The notes: generated by a model from the letters alone, not told the origin. A DNA stretch of 64,000 nucleotides from Archilochus colubris (GCA_023079485.1 CM041084.1:107346967-107410966), one strand, 5' to 3'. Numbered from the stretch's first letter, positions 14,101 to 29,467 are shown. Numbers and translations: made by a program.

Positions 14101-17100
14101 ATATTAATAAACAAAAACTTTTTGGTTTTGTGTTTTCTACAAACTGAAGCCAAAAATGGCTGAGGGCACAAACATGATTAAAGAAGAAGCCTCTCAGGGT
14201 ACGACTGGCCTTAGGAAAGAAAAAAATATTAAAGTGTTGTATCACATATTTGATATTTTGTTTAGTTACAATCAACAAAGACAGTTTATTTCTATCCAAG
14301 AAATAACTCTTAGGAATGAGTTTATTACATCTAAGGTCTCAATAATACATGTGATATGAGAAATATTATCTATTTTATCCTTTTAGTATCATTAGTCAGC
14401 ATAATGAATAATGAACAATTTGAGCCACCCAGGAGCACCCAGGTGTCTGTTCACACCTACTTTATAAGGTTTATCCTGTTGTAGTCATTGGCCATAGCAG
14501 CCTTTCAGACAGGAAATGCTTTGAAGAATAAAAAGAAGGATGTCTCCAGAATCATTTAAGTCCCTTTGCATCCCTCCAAAATATTTTGATTGGTATTCAA
14601 GAGGTACAGTTCTTACTCAGCCAAAATGACCTTCAGAAGCAAGCACTCTAGCTTATGTAGTAATTTTTCCCTTTGGAAAGTATACAGAAAATAATTACAG
14701 TTATAAACACTTGTAACATGAGATACATAATTGCTACTTCTTAAATTATAAATGACTGTACAAGGAAAGATGTAATAGAGAGTAATGGAGCAGAGAATAA
14801 CTACTTAATGGCACCTTCTGTGGGCAACTGGAGGCACAGTGGGCCCTGTTTCCTCATAGATTGTACCTTTTTACACCTGCACAGTACTGTTGAGATTTTT
14901 GAAACAGCATTGATAGTAATGAAGTGAAGTGAGAAACAAGCCTACACATTATTCTTCAAAAATATTTATATGCCTGTTGAAACACACCGGGTTGCATGCA
15001 AATAAAGTGGAAAGTAACTTGCCAGGACTATTTTTCTGTTGTGTCCTTGGACTGTGTTATTCAATCAAAGCTAAGCAACAGGCAGTGTCTTGTTCTCTTC
15101 TTAAAGTCTGTGCCATAAGGTTCTGCACAATCTCTGATGTTCTACAAAGCTTGCTGCTACATTTCTTTGCAGTTCACCATATTTACACTATATCAAACCA
15201 CATCAAACCATAAGAAGGCTGCTTGTCCTTTTCACTGTTTTTGTTTTCCTGGTGTGTTTATCACTTTCATGATAACCATTCCCTTAAATATCATAGAAAA
15301 TTCAACTCAGATCTGAAACACTCAATTGCCCTTTGTGTGGTAAAATGAAATCCAGGAGGAATGATGTAGCAGATCAAATCTGCCTCTAGACAGTTTTGCT
15401 CACCCTTTTTTATCTCTCTTCCTGCAAAAAAAGCCAGATGAAAAGAAAAAGAAAAAAAAAGTCATATTCTGTAAATGAATGTTAAACAGCTAATGTATTC
15501 CACCTTCAGAAAGCCATATAGATTAAAAGCTTTCTTACTAGTTCTAGTTCTTCTTTTTTTTTTTTCTTTTTTGTTTTTTTGTTTTTTTGTTTATTTATGT
15601 TTTTTTGTTGCTTGTTTTGTTTGTTTCAGAGAGATGGAGATAGGTTGTGCTCCTAAACAAGGCTAATACATACTGAAAAAAAGCAAGGAATGCTCTGATT
15701 TGTGTTAGTGGAATGCTACGAAAGCCAAGCTGCAACATGCATGTTAGCATACAAATACTAGTAGTGATTTATCAACATTATTTCCACATTAAAAAGTCCT
15801 CTGTTCAACCCACACAAATATATTCAAACACAAAATACACATCCAGAACCAGAAAACTTGTAGCTATGCGAACAAATTCTATTCAGCATAACAACTGCAA
15901 TTTGGTTTTAACATTATTCAGCAGCATCTGTAGTCTTGAAATTTTAAAAGAGGAAGCAATTCCACCTGAGTTACATCAAAAATATACTGCTTCTGGATTA
16001 AAATACTTAGCTTCACAAATGTGAGATAGAGAATAAGTAATAACTATGAAAAACAGGCTTTAAGTTTTTGAGGACCATGAGCTGAAATGCATCCAAGGTT
16101 TTCAGCTACTGCAGGAAAACAAATAGGAACAACCAAATTATCATTATTCTCCTGATAGCCCTGATATATAAACAAAGGGACTGTCTATAAGACATACAAC
16201 CTAACTTTCATCCTAATCTTTGATAAGTCTTTTCTTTATATGGGTCATTTGTAAAAATGTCTACGAAAGAGTTGAGAAATATGGCCTATGATAACAGTTT
16301 CAAAGCACCTTTATTTTTTAGTCCAGAAAAGAGGAGACACAGAAGAAGCACCAGAACTTGTTTAGATCTGCTGCAAGAAGTGGAAGAGGAGGTAAGTAGT
16401 TTCAAGTGAAAATGGGGGAATCTCTGTACAGAGGTAAGGTGATCTAAGACAAAGCAGAGGAAGAGCCTTTTCCATGACGTTTCTGAGCACCTCCTAGCCC
16501 CTGAACATTGGCAGTGTGCCTGCCTAGCTTGCTTTCTTTACCTTCACCCTCCTGGACTACCTCTCCCACCTCTCCCCAGCCCCTGGAGAAGTGGAACTCT
16601 CTGAGAGCACCATTGGCCACCCTGGATAAAGGAGCCAAATCCACCACAGCCTTTCCTACTACTGTTCCCTTTTCTTTCTCTTGTGTTTCAATGATCCACT
16701 GATACACACACAAATTAACCATATATTTCCAAAGAACCTTAAACATTCTCTGTGTGAAGGCCCTCAAGGACTCCATACATGTCAAATAGTGATGATTTGT
16801 ATAACTTTTGGGATACCATAACTTGCAAGTCTGTTTTTGGGGAAGCCTGAAGCATTGCAGAAACAATAGCTATGTGGGTACTCACAACATCTCTTTAAAT
16901 AGCATCATACAGTCCCTTTGAGAGGCCAAAAGAGATCTTTACCACACTTCTCTAATTGCAGAAGTAATCAATGTCAGGGGTGAGAATAAAAGATGGGAAA
17001 GCCAGGGTCCTGGGCTTCAGACCCTGAACTCATAAAAATAAATTCAACTGTCTAGGAAAAAAAATAATAAAAAAAAATTATTATTGTTAGACTTGCACTT

Positions 17101-20100
17101 GGTCTATACCTTTACCTATCTGAAAACTGATCTGAAATGCATATAAAAACCTTACTTAAAATGCCTGTAAATTTGGACTAACTGCTTTCAGAGTTAACTG
17201 TTAGACTCATTTCTGTCTATATTTAGATGATCCAGTTCTTAATAAGTTATTTTCTCGCTACTGAAAAACAGGTTCTCTTGCTAGTTTTTAAAGTCATCAC
17301 TCATTTTTTAAAGGCTCCAAACCAGGCTCCGCATTCCTCTGTTATGAGGTGTGTTAAACTACAGCTCATCGACATCCTTTCTGAAGTCCATAAACTTAAA
17401 GTACAATTTGACTAATCTGTCATATAACAATGTAAGTTTTCTATTGTTTTAATTAACCAGGCATAGTTGGTTTATATAAAGTGTGAATGAATTCTGTTAG
17501 CTTCTTGAGAAATGAATTGTGACCAGAAAGAAAAAAAAAAATAAAAGAATCATGGCTGGAGTTTTTGTCTGGTTTTAGGGTTTTGTGTGTTTAGTCGATG
17601 AAAGTATGAATCTTACTTCACATTCTTAATAAAGCACACATTTCATTTATGACTGCAACTATCTGCACTTTAATCTGAAATTGCTTTACAAAATCAATCT
17701 GCCTCTGACAAAATTCTCTATTCTTCATTATAATGTTTTTATTTCTACAGAAGGTGATTACTCTTTTTCTTGCAAAGGGAGAGGTAAAGAACAAAAAAAG
17801 AAGAGGTATTTATACCCTGAATGTGTTGGAATGGATGGGGCATTTCAGCTCTTTGATACACCAGCTATTGCATATGGTGAAGATACTGGACAATGAAATC
17901 ATGTTGTTGAGGGCATCCACTGTAGTGGAAAGTTCCTTGCAGAGATCTTTTATTTTCTACTGGACATAGAAATTAACCCTTCCTATAGTAAAATTATTGT
18001 TATTGTATGTAATTGTAAAACCAGAGGCCGCATTCTGTGAGCGTTCAAATAAAGGAAAGGACATTATTTGAAAACCTATACTGCAACCAGTTTGCTTCAT
18101 ATTCAGAAGAGGATGTATTTGAGGGTGAGGCTGCATCTGTGTATTTATGCCATCAAGGCTCCTCTCCTGCTGTTGAAAGTAACTCCAAAAATATATTTGT
18201 CTCAAGTTCCTATCAAAGCAAACAGGTTGATGTTGTTGATGTTTGATAGCATCCTGTCTTTCTTTTCTGGATCCAGGCCAATTCCTGTTGAAGTCACTAG
18301 AAAGAATCCCTCTGGCTTGAGCAAGAAGTTCAATTGGGCTTTCTTGGGTTTGTGGTATAGCCTTTGGCAAGACATAAACCCTCTGTCCCATAACTAATTT
18401 ATCTGTATGTTACCTTCCAATACCATAGCAAGCCAAGTTGGAGTGTGCGGTTCTTTTATGTTGCATTTCAAGCAGTTCAAAGCAAAGTCCTATTTTAGGT
18501 ACCCATATATAATTATAAAACTGAGATCATAAGATATTAGAAGCAGATAAAATCTGCAGGGTACACAAGGATATTACAGAGTTGTTGGGGTTTTTTTTTC
18601 TTCGTATAGGATAATTAACTTTCTGTTTGGAAAGCTATGCTGTTATGCTGTCTGGAAAATAGCATAACATGGGGACTGGCCTACAAAGAATAATAATAAT
18701 TTTCATTATGTTTACATTTTTCCCTTATGATAACATTAAAGGTATGATATATGGATGTCATAATACTGCATTAATTGATTAATTCTTCTGATATATAAAA
18801 AAATACCTTTTGTAAGCCAAGAGCCTTTCCTTAAGGAATATGCTCAGTTTTACATGGAAAGTTTCCCTTTCTGAGCAAATATGTAGGAAAATTAAGTAAC
18901 AAAACACATACATGAAGTTTTTATAAAGTTAGTTTAAAGGACAGAAGAAAATTGGGACAATACTTGTCTACAAACCCAACCTGAAGCTGTATCCTACAAA
19001 ATTCACATCACTCACAGAATCAAGCTTGCTGAACAAAAAGTATTTAATAGTTTTTATAGTGTGGACAAGGTCTGATAGGTTAGGAGGATGTGAAAAAAAT
19101 TAGTGAAGGAAACATGTAGCCTTTTTTCCCAAATATCCAGTCCTTAAAATTCAGTTAGTGTGGGAAATGTCTGAGACTCGTTGGACTAAATTAATGCTTA
19201 CTGCACCAACAACTGAGACTGGGCTTTTTTATAGTCAGAAGAGATCTGGCTAATAATAGATGAATATGTCATCCTAAACTATATGCCTACATTTGGTCAG
19301 ATTAATTTTGCCCTATGTGGCATTGATTGTAATTACTTCCACTGACTCCAAGTGATCACTAGGTGACCCTACGTTACCTGTGTGACAGATCTAGACATTG
19401 CAGACACCAGAAAGTTAGGTAAATTAACATAGGCTCTTGTGACACTGTGAACATAGTCTTTGTAAGATTCATTCACTGGTTAAACAGATCTAATAAAAGA
19501 GCCTGAGCAAGGCATAGTTTAATAAAGCCAACTGATTAGGTTACCTACTTGGAATAGGAAAGACCTTGGGAAAAATCTTTGTTCTAAATTATGCAAAGCA
19601 AGGACTGAAATTAATCCTATCTAAGACTTAAATCCTATCTAAGTCTACTATAGGGCTACTGTAGTTACTATTCTGATGTGAATGGAATTTAAAAATTTGA
19701 AAGATCCTCTTTTCATTCCAGTGCAGTACAAGATGCATTTGAAAATCTCTAATAGTTCAAAAAGTTGAAAAAAATATCTTGGCTTATTTCAGTTCATCAC
19801 CTTTTTTTGCTACAGTCTATGTCTCCAAGGCTCATTTGAACGTCTAACCCTTTTAATCTATCTGGTGGAATATATACACAGAGGAGCAGTAAATTGAAAG
19901 GGGAGTTGATTTACCTTAATTTACACATTCATATAGCATTTTGGTCTGTGCTTACCCTGGCACACCCCTACCTGGTCCCTTGGCACTCTAGTTGAACCAG
20001 TCTTAGATTGCCTTAGAATTTCTTAGCCTTAGACTATGAAGGCTGAATTCAGAGATGATCTGTCAGATGAACAGGCAATCCAGTCTGGATCTAAGGTGGT

Positions 20101-23100
20101 TTATGTACCTGGTAAATTAGATAAACTCAGATTACCACCAGAGTTATTCCAACTCACAACTAGAGAGACTTTAAATTTACATAAAACTTCATTCCTGAAG
20201 GTGGCAGCATCATGAGCATATCAATACCCAGCCTTCAGTGCTTGCAAAAATCCACAACATGACCATGCAATTAGAGGTGTTAATTTAACAGTAGTGCCAC
20301 ACATGACCTTTTAACATGTACAACTGAGAGTAAGTTTTGTGCTAGCAGTTAGTTCAAGGTTTGGACTGAGAATCTCCCATGTTTTCTACTGGAGCAGTAA
20401 AACTTTAGAAGAAATTCTTTTCCCTTAGAAGCCTTTTAGCATTTCACACTACTGGTCTCCATGAGTTATTATTCTAAGCATTATGTACCAGAAATTGTGA
20501 AATTTGAACATTTTTGGCCTGATTCTTTGCTTCACTAAGGTTATTTTACACAATATAGGCACTGTAAAAGTTCTCATATCATGGATTGTCTTCTCTGTTC
20601 ACTTTACATCTGTTTTCCTAATGTGAAACAAATGCTGTAGGAAGTCAACATTTGCCTACAAGTATTTTAATATTTTTTTTTTACTTTAATGTTCATAATT
20701 ATTAGCTCTGTCTGTGCAAGCTGACTGGCAGAAAAAGGAGGAGAAAAGGGTTTCACCCACCATTGTCTCTAGGTATACAGAGGCATGAGTCACACATTTA
20801 TACACAAGCACATATTTTTTGCAACTGCCTTTGGCAACAAGCATTTGAGACCATAGAGAAATCAGGAGTGGGGGAAAGATCCAGCAAGCTTAAAGATTAT
20901 GGGATAAACCCTTTATTTTGACTAGATACAAATTAGAAAAAAAAGAGAAGAGATACAGGTCGCTCTTGCAAAGTCCCTAAGACTTTCAGAGAAAGTCTCA
21001 TTCTGCCCCCAGAGGAGTGCAGGCTCTACTCCATCCCCATCTCTCAAAAGCCATGCTTCTCAGAGAGAGTGAGTCCTGCCTTTCATACTTGGGTAAGCAG
21101 GGCAAATCACCCCATGCAGGGTGGCACAGGTAGGGAAAGGCAAAGCAACATGTGGGCACATTCCTCAGTGCTTCCTCCTGGAAGAAAGAATTTGCATCAT
21201 TCCTTAATAATGGCAACACCTAAACATTGCAAGCTAGCCCTTGGTTCTTCCTAGCCAATTTCTGGTATGCAGAGCATATTTTCCAGTCCAACAGGACTCT
21301 CTCTCCACTGCAGTTCAAGCCTCTGTTTGTCAGGTTCCTGCAGCAGAAACCTTCAGACCAAGGTTTTGCCTTTCTGGTCCCATTAAGATATCGAGACCGG
21401 CCTAGCCTGGCCTCTTGGCACCTTTACTGGAATGCTGCTCTCTCAGAGGCACCCAGCAACCAGCTGGCTCCTTAAAGCACATACTGCTTAATTGGAAAAA
21501 AGCAATCAGGAGAAAACATGCCTTAAATACATTGAAATAGCATGAATAATGCTTAGCTTACCTGCTCGACACATGCTTTTTTCCACATCAAAATCCTGTA
21601 GAGTGTTTGCCTCTGTCTTTTCAGACTTACATCCGACATTGATGAGATGAGTAAAATGTCTTTTCTCTCATGTCAGAACTGTGATTCTCTGCTTTTTCAT
21701 ATCCTCTGTCTTCTAACACTTCCCAAACCTGACCAAGCTAGTCTAAGCTAGTCCCACAGGGCAATACTTCAAAAGGCTTTTTCTCTGCTTAATTTTAGTA
21801 TTGCAATTTACCCTCATTATTTTTAGTTCCTACAGCAAGCAGTCCCTGCTTTGACAGGCAAGCCAGAAAGATTTTAAAAAACAACTCTGTAAAAATGTGT
21901 ATATAATCTCCGTAAAGTCAGGATAGCTGCTATTGAATATTCTGTGCTCCTATAACATCTGAAATATTAGCACAGATGCAATGACACCAGTGCTGACAGC
22001 CTGCTACTTGTGTTGAGGAGTTCCTGATGCAGCTTCTTTAAATCTCACTCCAAAAAAAATTTTTAGCAGTTTTCTCTGGCAAAAACACAGCTGTCAGAGA
22101 TCAACTACATTGCCTCTGGCCCCAGCTCTGCCAAGACAGAATTAGCTCATCTTTGGTGCGGTTGCACTATCGGCAGTATTAAAGCTGTGGTTTTGTTTTC
22201 ACCCAGGCCACTTTGCACCCCAGACAGGCTTGTGGACTGAGAAGTGAAGGAAACTTGTTAGAGTGCATTGTGAAGAAACCTGGGATGGCTGAATGGTGTT
22301 CTCTCAGCTAATGGCAAGTCTTACTTCCCTGCCATACTAAATAATCAGACTAAAAATAATAATTAAAACAAGATTTTTAAAGAAAATAAAATATGCAGGC
22401 CAAACTGAGTGGAAATGAGCCCTGTGACTTCCTTCTGTCTGTGACTTTTAGAAGACCCCCGAGTGTAATAGTGTATGAAGCAGAATGTGCCCAGACACAG
22501 CAGGGACCATGTCTGGAATTCAGTCCCTTCTGTGCACCCTTCTTGCACCAGCAGCTTGCCTGTGTCCTACCTCTGTATTCACTTATTACTGGTGACTGTC
22601 ACACAAAGAAAGTTAGGAACCCAGTGCTCTATTCCTCCTCATACTCCTTCTTCTTTAAAGAACAATACTTTCAGAATACTCTTCTCCCAACTTCCACCCT
22701 GAGCTTTCACAAAGGCTATGACTACAAAGCATAAATACTTAAAGACCTTTCAGATCAGACAGAACGATAAGAAAGATCATCTGATAAGCTGCTGTTTATG
22801 AGCTTCTCCAATGATTGATTTAAATCTTTGAATTTAAACTTTTGCCTGTCAGATGCAAGTATATAATGTATTCTGATGAGTGCAAGTTAATCTTTATTTG
22901 GGGGGAAAAAAGTCAATGCAATTGCACAAGACCCTTGGAACTTTTCCAGCATTCACAGGTTAAGAATGTCCAAGGGTGTTTATAAAATGGTAAGTAAAAA
23001 TACAAAGAGTCTCTTAGCCATGAGTAGAGAGTTTTACGATTATGACTGGTTTCTGGGCCTCCAAAAATATTCACAATGTGGCAATGCAAAAGTGAGTGAA

Positions 23101-26100
23101 ATTCGCTGCAGAGTTTTTCACCAGTTAGAATTATAAACAATGCCTGATGTGCAATGATATTAGAAGTACAATGCAGCCTTCATGTAAAAAGTCTTTTTAC
23201 TGCATGTCTGTGCTGATACCTATAAAAATGCACTTCCAGTTTGTAAGTATACCCTTTCATTACCTTAGAAGGACCAAGGTGCACTGCATAGATATTTGTG
23301 CGTTCTAAAGCATGCCTGTGCTTCTGCTTTTACAGACTACTAGTAGTAAGCCTCCCAAGTGAAGTTTTGCAATTGCATCTGAGTCTCCAGCTACTCCATA
23401 GATAGCAGGCTTCCCTGGGAACCAAGGGCTTCAGAAAATGGTTTTTAAATCAGGGTGACTTGGCTGAGGAGTTTACATTGGCTTCTGTCCAAGAAGAAAG
23501 ATCCAAAAGAGCAAATTACACCTCCACACCCAGTTAGAAAGTCTGAAGGTATTAAGTTGTTTGTTAAGTAGAGTCATTGCGTTAGTAATTTTAGTTGTGT
23601 TTGTTCTTTGTGGAAGGCAACAGGCTCTTCCAGATTATTTCAAAACACAGCAGGGCAAAACTTGATCTTATTAAAACTAAGTTTCTACATGAACTGTTGT
23701 TTCTCGCTTCACAGGTTTCCTCTGCTCTTCTCAGCCAAAGTTATTGCTAATGCATCTCTCTCTGTGAAACAGTTTTAAAAAATATTTTCTTTTAGAAACA
23801 ACAATAAAATCCTTTGTTTTAGGGAAAACATGCAAAATTACCATAGCTCATGGGCCTGTCTTCTTATCTTTCTCCAAACTGAAAGAAAAACTATAGTGTA
23901 CCTCTCTCTTGCAGAAAAGTTCTACTACCTTTTTTTTTTTTTTAATTGAAAAAACCCCATGCTTGTACAGGCTCAGTAAATCAAATAAATGTTTTGTAAG
24001 CTTCCTTAGCCTTATGAATTTCAGAACTACTTAAAGCTGTAGCTCAGTTCTGACCAGTAAGTGCCTTATTAGAGAAACCTGATCAGAAATTTATGTATAT
24101 TTTTTTAACAGATTTGGCTTCAGAAAGCAAGGGTGACCAGATGATTACAGTTATAATCATACGTTTCACTTGGCCCTTTGCTGCTGTACCAGGAAATTGC
24201 TCTTGAAACTTTGAAACGTGTCTAGAGCTGTCATCTTTACTCGGTAATAGCAATGAAACATCTCAGCTAGTTTCAGTGAAGTCCAAGACTTACTCCAACT
24301 CACAGAGGTGTAGCTGAAGATAGAGTTTAGTTCAAAGGCTGATATAACCTACAGGCCCAGCTTGTTCCTCTGGCTGGGCGAGACACCTCATATGAGGAAA
24401 AGCAGGATCGTGCTTTGCAGAGGGAAACATTGCTTTAACTCTTACCTTACTAAACCACAACACAGCCCAAAGGCAGTCAGTTATGCAGGCATCTACAGTC
24501 CCTAGTGCAGATAACCTTCCAAGCACAGCACTCCTGTGCAATGCAGTGCCCTCAAACATCCGTGGATCTTTAAGGTGTCTGCTGGTTGCTGGCACAACCT
24601 CCTGAGAGTTGTAGCTGTGGCAAGCAGACATGCAGGAATTGCAGGCACAGCTCTCTCACACTTCCTGTGCCTTGCACAAAACTGTGAAATTGCTGTGCAG
24701 GCTCCTGTCCCCTCACTGAGGAGCTCAACTGTCCCTCAGGCTCAGTGACTACATCTGACACTGGCTAGGGTGGTTTGAATTATGCCAGCTCTCAGGACTG
24801 ACTCACCCTGCTCGTGCCCATGTCTCCAATCATGCTCAAAATTAGCATATTTTAACCTACATACAATTTCTAGACCAAAAAAAAATTTAAAACCCACAGC
24901 TGACATTGCTGTGGAGTGTATGGTTAATTTCCAGGTTTCAGAGGTGTGAATGTCTCCTTGTTGGATGACTTCGTAATTTGAAAATAATAGGATAGATTTT
25001 CTTTCTCATACCACTCTTGATTTTCTCATAAATTCAGCTGCAGCACAGGCACTGGAGCTTGTTTTGCAAGCTATGCAGAAGTGGGCTGGTAACATATCTA
25101 AACAGAACACAAGCCTTGAGGCTTTTTTTTCCAGCCAGCTGTCAAAGCTTTGAAACAATCATATGTTCAAGGCACTGAAAGGACTCTGGAGCATGAGTCT
25201 GATGGAATGTATGGTATTCATTTGTCTCTGGAAGTCTACATGTCCTGCTTGATGAATTAGAGCTACAGAGTGACAAAAGACAAAACAAGATGTAAAGGAA
25301 TGAGAGCCTCTGCAGCTCTACAAGCTGCTTGGAAACTGGAGTTCACCAAGCTAAACTTTGGTACTTCACTGAAAATACTTTCAGGGGTGAACAATTTATC
25401 TTTTACCTGGATGGATTGCACCATGATGGTGCTGAACTCCAGTATGATTTATGATAACTGCTCTAGAAAAGAACAGTATTTTCCAAATAATGGATAGTTA
25501 AAGCACTGGAGCCAATATACAAGTAGATGCCTGACCCTGTGTTACAGAGGAAGGGCAACAGGTGAGGGGACAAACCACATGTAGGCCCTAAAACAAGGAA
25601 TCATTCTTCTCTCTTTTTAGGAGTCAGATTTAGCTGTGTGCTAAGCATCCACAAAGATCTGCAGACGACTGTGTAACCAATATGCAGCTAATACTTACGT
25701 AAATAACCTGTATTGAAAACTACTTAGGAGTTAGTAGAAGTTTATTCATTTCTGTATTTGCTTTAAACATAGTCAAAATGGCAACATGATGCCAAAAGAC
25801 ATCAAAGTAAAAAGTTTAGAGCTGGACCTGCCATGCAGCTCCCTTAAGTCATGCAGTGTTGCTTAGTCACAATGTAGTGACACCATATGGATTAACTTCT
25901 GTAAAGTGAAGAAATATCTATATATGTCCTCTAGCTGATGCTCTGACGTGCTAAATGTCGTCATCCTGTCCTCCCTCTGTAGTTACTGGGAGGAGATAAG
26001 TGTCTCCAGAGAGTAATTAAGATCTTGGATGCTCTGATTCACCTCCTCCAAGTGACTTCCTCTCCACTGACTGCACAGGGAGGCTGTGCTCCTATTTGAT

Positions 26101-27487
26101 AGAGCCAAGTAAGATGCATGAAGTTGAACATATTAAAGATTCCTACAGAGTGGGGAGAGGTATTCCAGTGCACTCTTTCTTCTTTGTTTCTTTTTCTGTC
26201 CTTGAAAGCAAGACACACAGAATTTGTATTTTAAATATGTGTATCCCTTCTGCATATGAGAAAGGCATATATAGAAACCGTAAGAGATTTTTTGGTACTG
26301 TCCTCAAATGCACTAAGACTTTACCCCAAAGATTTTGAGAATGGTTTAGTACCATTCTACTCCTTTCATCTTTGCCATAAATCTTATGCTTCTCCAACTA
26401 GAGTTTCCAATCTTAGCAATGGACCCAGCATAGAAGGTGGAAGGAGATAAAAACCATCCCCTTCCTCTTCTTCAGAAATACTTGTTGCCTTTCTGGGTAC
26501 TTCATTCCTAGAAAAGTAAGCTCTCTACAGGACCCCTTTCCCAATCAATGATTGCATAAGGAGAAAAGGAGAAAGGAGAGCGAAGCAGACTGTGGCCTCT
26601 TGTGATGGGGAATTATGGTGAGTAGAAAATAAATGGTACAGGAACATTCAGATACAGAGTCAAACATCAATCACTCTTGCAATGACAACCCATCACTAGG
26701 AGCTTCTTAATGGCTGTTGCCCATCTCCTTCACCTCTCTCCTCTGGAAGTCTTCTTTGGTAGGTGTAATTGGCATTTAAATCTAATTGCATGGTTCAAGT
26801 TCAAAGACGAGGAAAACAGGGAGCTCTTGATTAAAAGATGGAGACTACTTTTGTAAACAGGCTGAAGAGAAGGTCTTGCAGCTCACAATGTTTTCTGCCT
26901 AGGAGGAAAAGCAAGTTGTGAATGTTGGTGATGTTACCACTTGTGACTGGGAGCAGAGAGCTCCACAGGTATTTTCATGTGCCATAATTCTGTACATGAC
27001 TGGAAGGTTTTGATTTCTAACTTTAGTAAATTAAAACCATACTAACCATAACGAACATACTAAGCAAACCAAACTATCCATAGAAAAACTCAGAATATGG
27101 AGTCTGCATGCTAGAGAAACACAAGCTGTAAATACTTTGCAATTTTTTTTCAGGTAGAAATATAATAAATATTAAACAAACAGCCAAGGGAAGCAATTGA
27201 ATCTCCAGCATGTGAAGGCTTTAAGTCAAGACCAGATATATTTCTGAATGATGTCCTCTATTTCTAATGCACGGCAAGTAAAATTATTGTAATGGTCCCC
27301 TCTAGCCTTAAAAGTATGAACTGCTTCATCTGGTGTAGCAGCCTACCAGAGCAGGGTGAGGGGAGAAGTTTACTACATTGGCTGCTGCTGCTGTTCTGAA
27401 AACCACACCCCAAAGGAAAGGTGCTTGAGAGGAAATTGGTGCAGTAGGTTAATGAAAGGTAACAGTGACCAACACAAAGAGAGGACT
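11117..27487. other. Long intergenic stretch, no gene recognised
   Basis: About 16 kb without a supported gene. It holds poly-T/TTTG low complexity at 15,549-15,628, A-rich tracts near 12,957 and 17,055, and many short open frames. The longest (13,094-13,447 minus, 16,444-16,866 minus, 17,957-18,397 both strands) lack domains and have equally open frames on the opposite strand. Undetected regulatory elements or non-coding RNAs are possible; they cannot be judged without cross-species alignment. Confidence 0.5.
15549..15628. repeat. Poly-T / TTTTTG low-complexity tract
   Basis: Runs of T broken by single C, G or A residues. This could be a decayed poly-A tail or slippage product; no source element was recognised next to it. 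Confidence 0.8.
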
Positions 27488-27850
27488 CATAGATTCATAG
27501 AATGGTTTGCGTTGGAAGGGATCTTTAAGGTCATCTAGTTCCAGCCCCCCTGCCATGAGCAGGGACACTTTCCACTAGAACAGGTTGCTCAAAGGCCCAT
27601 CCAACCTGGCCTTGAACACTTCCAGGGAGGAAGAATCAACAACTTCCTTGGGTGACCTATACCAGCATCTCACTATCCTCACAGTAAAGAATTTTTTCCT
27701 GATATCTAACCTAAATCTACCATCTTTCAATCTGAACTATTCTTTCCTGTCCTATTTCTGTATGCCCTCTTCAGGTGCTGGAAGGCTGTTACAAAGTCCT
27801 TCCATAGATTTCTCCAGGCTGAACAACTCCAACTCTCTCAGCCTGTACAG
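27488..27850 (-). mobile_element. CR1 LINE 3' fragment (about 360 bp)
   Basis: The plus strand runs through the reverse complement of the CR1 3' region: ATTCATAGAATGG, GTTGGAAGGGATCTTTAAGG, a CCCCCCTGCCATGAGCAGGGACA hairpin-like block, CCAACCTGGCCTTGAACACT, and TTTCTCCAGGCTGAACAACT near 27,810-27,830. It is the longest CR1 copy here and retains the end of the 3' region only. The open frames across it are not host genes. Confidence 0.92.
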
Positions 27851-29159
27851 ATTCACCTGTTCTGCTCTCCATATGAGTGCCATTTGCACCAGCACAGGCA
27901 GGAAGACCAGGAAAGACATCTGGGAAACTGCAACTGAGGCTGAAAGCCAGGATTTATGAATATTCATCCATTGGTACTGGTGGTCCAACCCTTCTGTTCT
28001 GCTTGCTGTGTCTGTGCAGAGGTACTAGACAAGTAACCACCTTGTTTGAAGGTGGTACATTCCTTTTTCAGGAAAAAATACCAAGTGCAAAATCAGCTCA
28101 CCACAGACACCACAGATAACTTATTTGCACATTCCTCAGGCTTCTCCAGATGGCCTCCTTCTATCCAAAAACCAGTTGAACCTGCACTATGTACTTTTCT
28201 AAGATAAAGAATTAAACATGATGTGATTTGGAAAAATATGAAGATTTTGATGACGTTTCCTCAAATCATTTCAACTTTGTGGTAAAATCAGACTTCAAAA
28301 TGTTAATTTTTTTTTTCCAGAAGGCAAGAAACTCGACTATTCTGACAACAGGTATAAATGCATCAGCTAATATTTTTGAGTGTTGAACAGCAAAGAGAAG
28401 AGATAGCGTCCATACTGGGAACTGGTTTGGTTGGGGTTGGTTTTTTGTTTGTTTTTTTTTTTTGGTTGGTTGGTTGGTTTTTTTAAGGATTGGCTTTTTA
28501 TTCATGATAAATCATGACTGAATGTTAACAAGATTCTTAGAAATACGTTTCAATCCCTAACCTATGGATATGGTGTAAGGTGAAAGAGCTATGTTCACTG
28601 AAGAGAATGACAGTCTGTTTTGCTTTCTTAGCAATTTCCATACCAAACTACTGGCTGTGTCACTGTCTGTCTCAGCAGTTTTCTAAACCAGTTGTACCAG
28701 TAGAGTGAGATGGATTTATTACCCTTCTTTTAGGTTTTTTTGACAACAAGAAGACTATTAGGTTGTTTTAGTAGATCATGCACCTCACAGAGAGACAACC
28801 AATACACAAAATTCTCCTATGGGCACCTCGTTCCATTACACAAATTCTTATTTTAACAGGATTTTGCTTTTGGCTTCTCAAAGTTCTTAACACTTCTGTG
28901 TTTTTCTGCTGTTCTTTTCAAGTCTGAAGTATCTGAACAATCACTTATGGGAAAAAAAGAAATATTTCTTTTCAAGAAAGATTCTACTGCACACCGCACG
29001 GAAGTTTTCGTGTTTCCCAATTGTTATGACCATTTTTAATACCATCACTCCTAATATAAAAAATTTATAACTCACTGTAATTTTTATAAACCCAGATTCT
29101 CTTTCCCAAAGAGGCTTCCCATTAACTAACAAGAAAAAAAGGCAAACCATATTACTGTC
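27851..29159. other. Intergenic, flank of provirus
   Basis: No gene recognised. It contains a GGTT/TTTG low-complexity tract at about 28,428-28,483. The provirus begins at 29,160. Confidence 0.55.
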
Positions 29160-29467
29160 TGTCCTGGTTTGGGCCAGGATAAAGGTGGTTTTCTGTTTCT
29201 GTACTTTTGCTTTTAGCTAAGTCCCTTGTAAGTAGCTGCACTTGTGAAACTAACAGCAAGTTTCTCAGTGTCTGTTTCTAGGATTGATAACACTTGATGT
29301 TTATAGTTACTGCTAGAGACTGGATGCAGGCCAAGGACACTTATCAGCTCTGCATGAAAACATTTTACCCTCCAGAAGGAGTAAAGAGGTCCCACCTGAA
29401 CCCTCCTTTAGGGAGGAACGGACAAGATAGATGCCAGAATTGACCAAACAGAGTATTCCATCCCATA

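Noticed and set aside
16444..16866. 140-residue minus-strand frame
   Set aside because: Low-complexity Gly/Glu-rich C-terminus, no domain, no splice context, and an open frame on the other strand.
18037..18397. Overlapping open frames on both strands, one with a VYLCHQ stretch faintly like a desmocollin tail
   Set aside because: The match is a few residues only, the neighbouring catenin-binding and DSC/DSG tail motifs are missing, and the opposite strand is equally open.
27585..27959. 124-residue plus-strand frame
   Set aside because: It mostly reads through the antisense of a CR1 LINE fragment.
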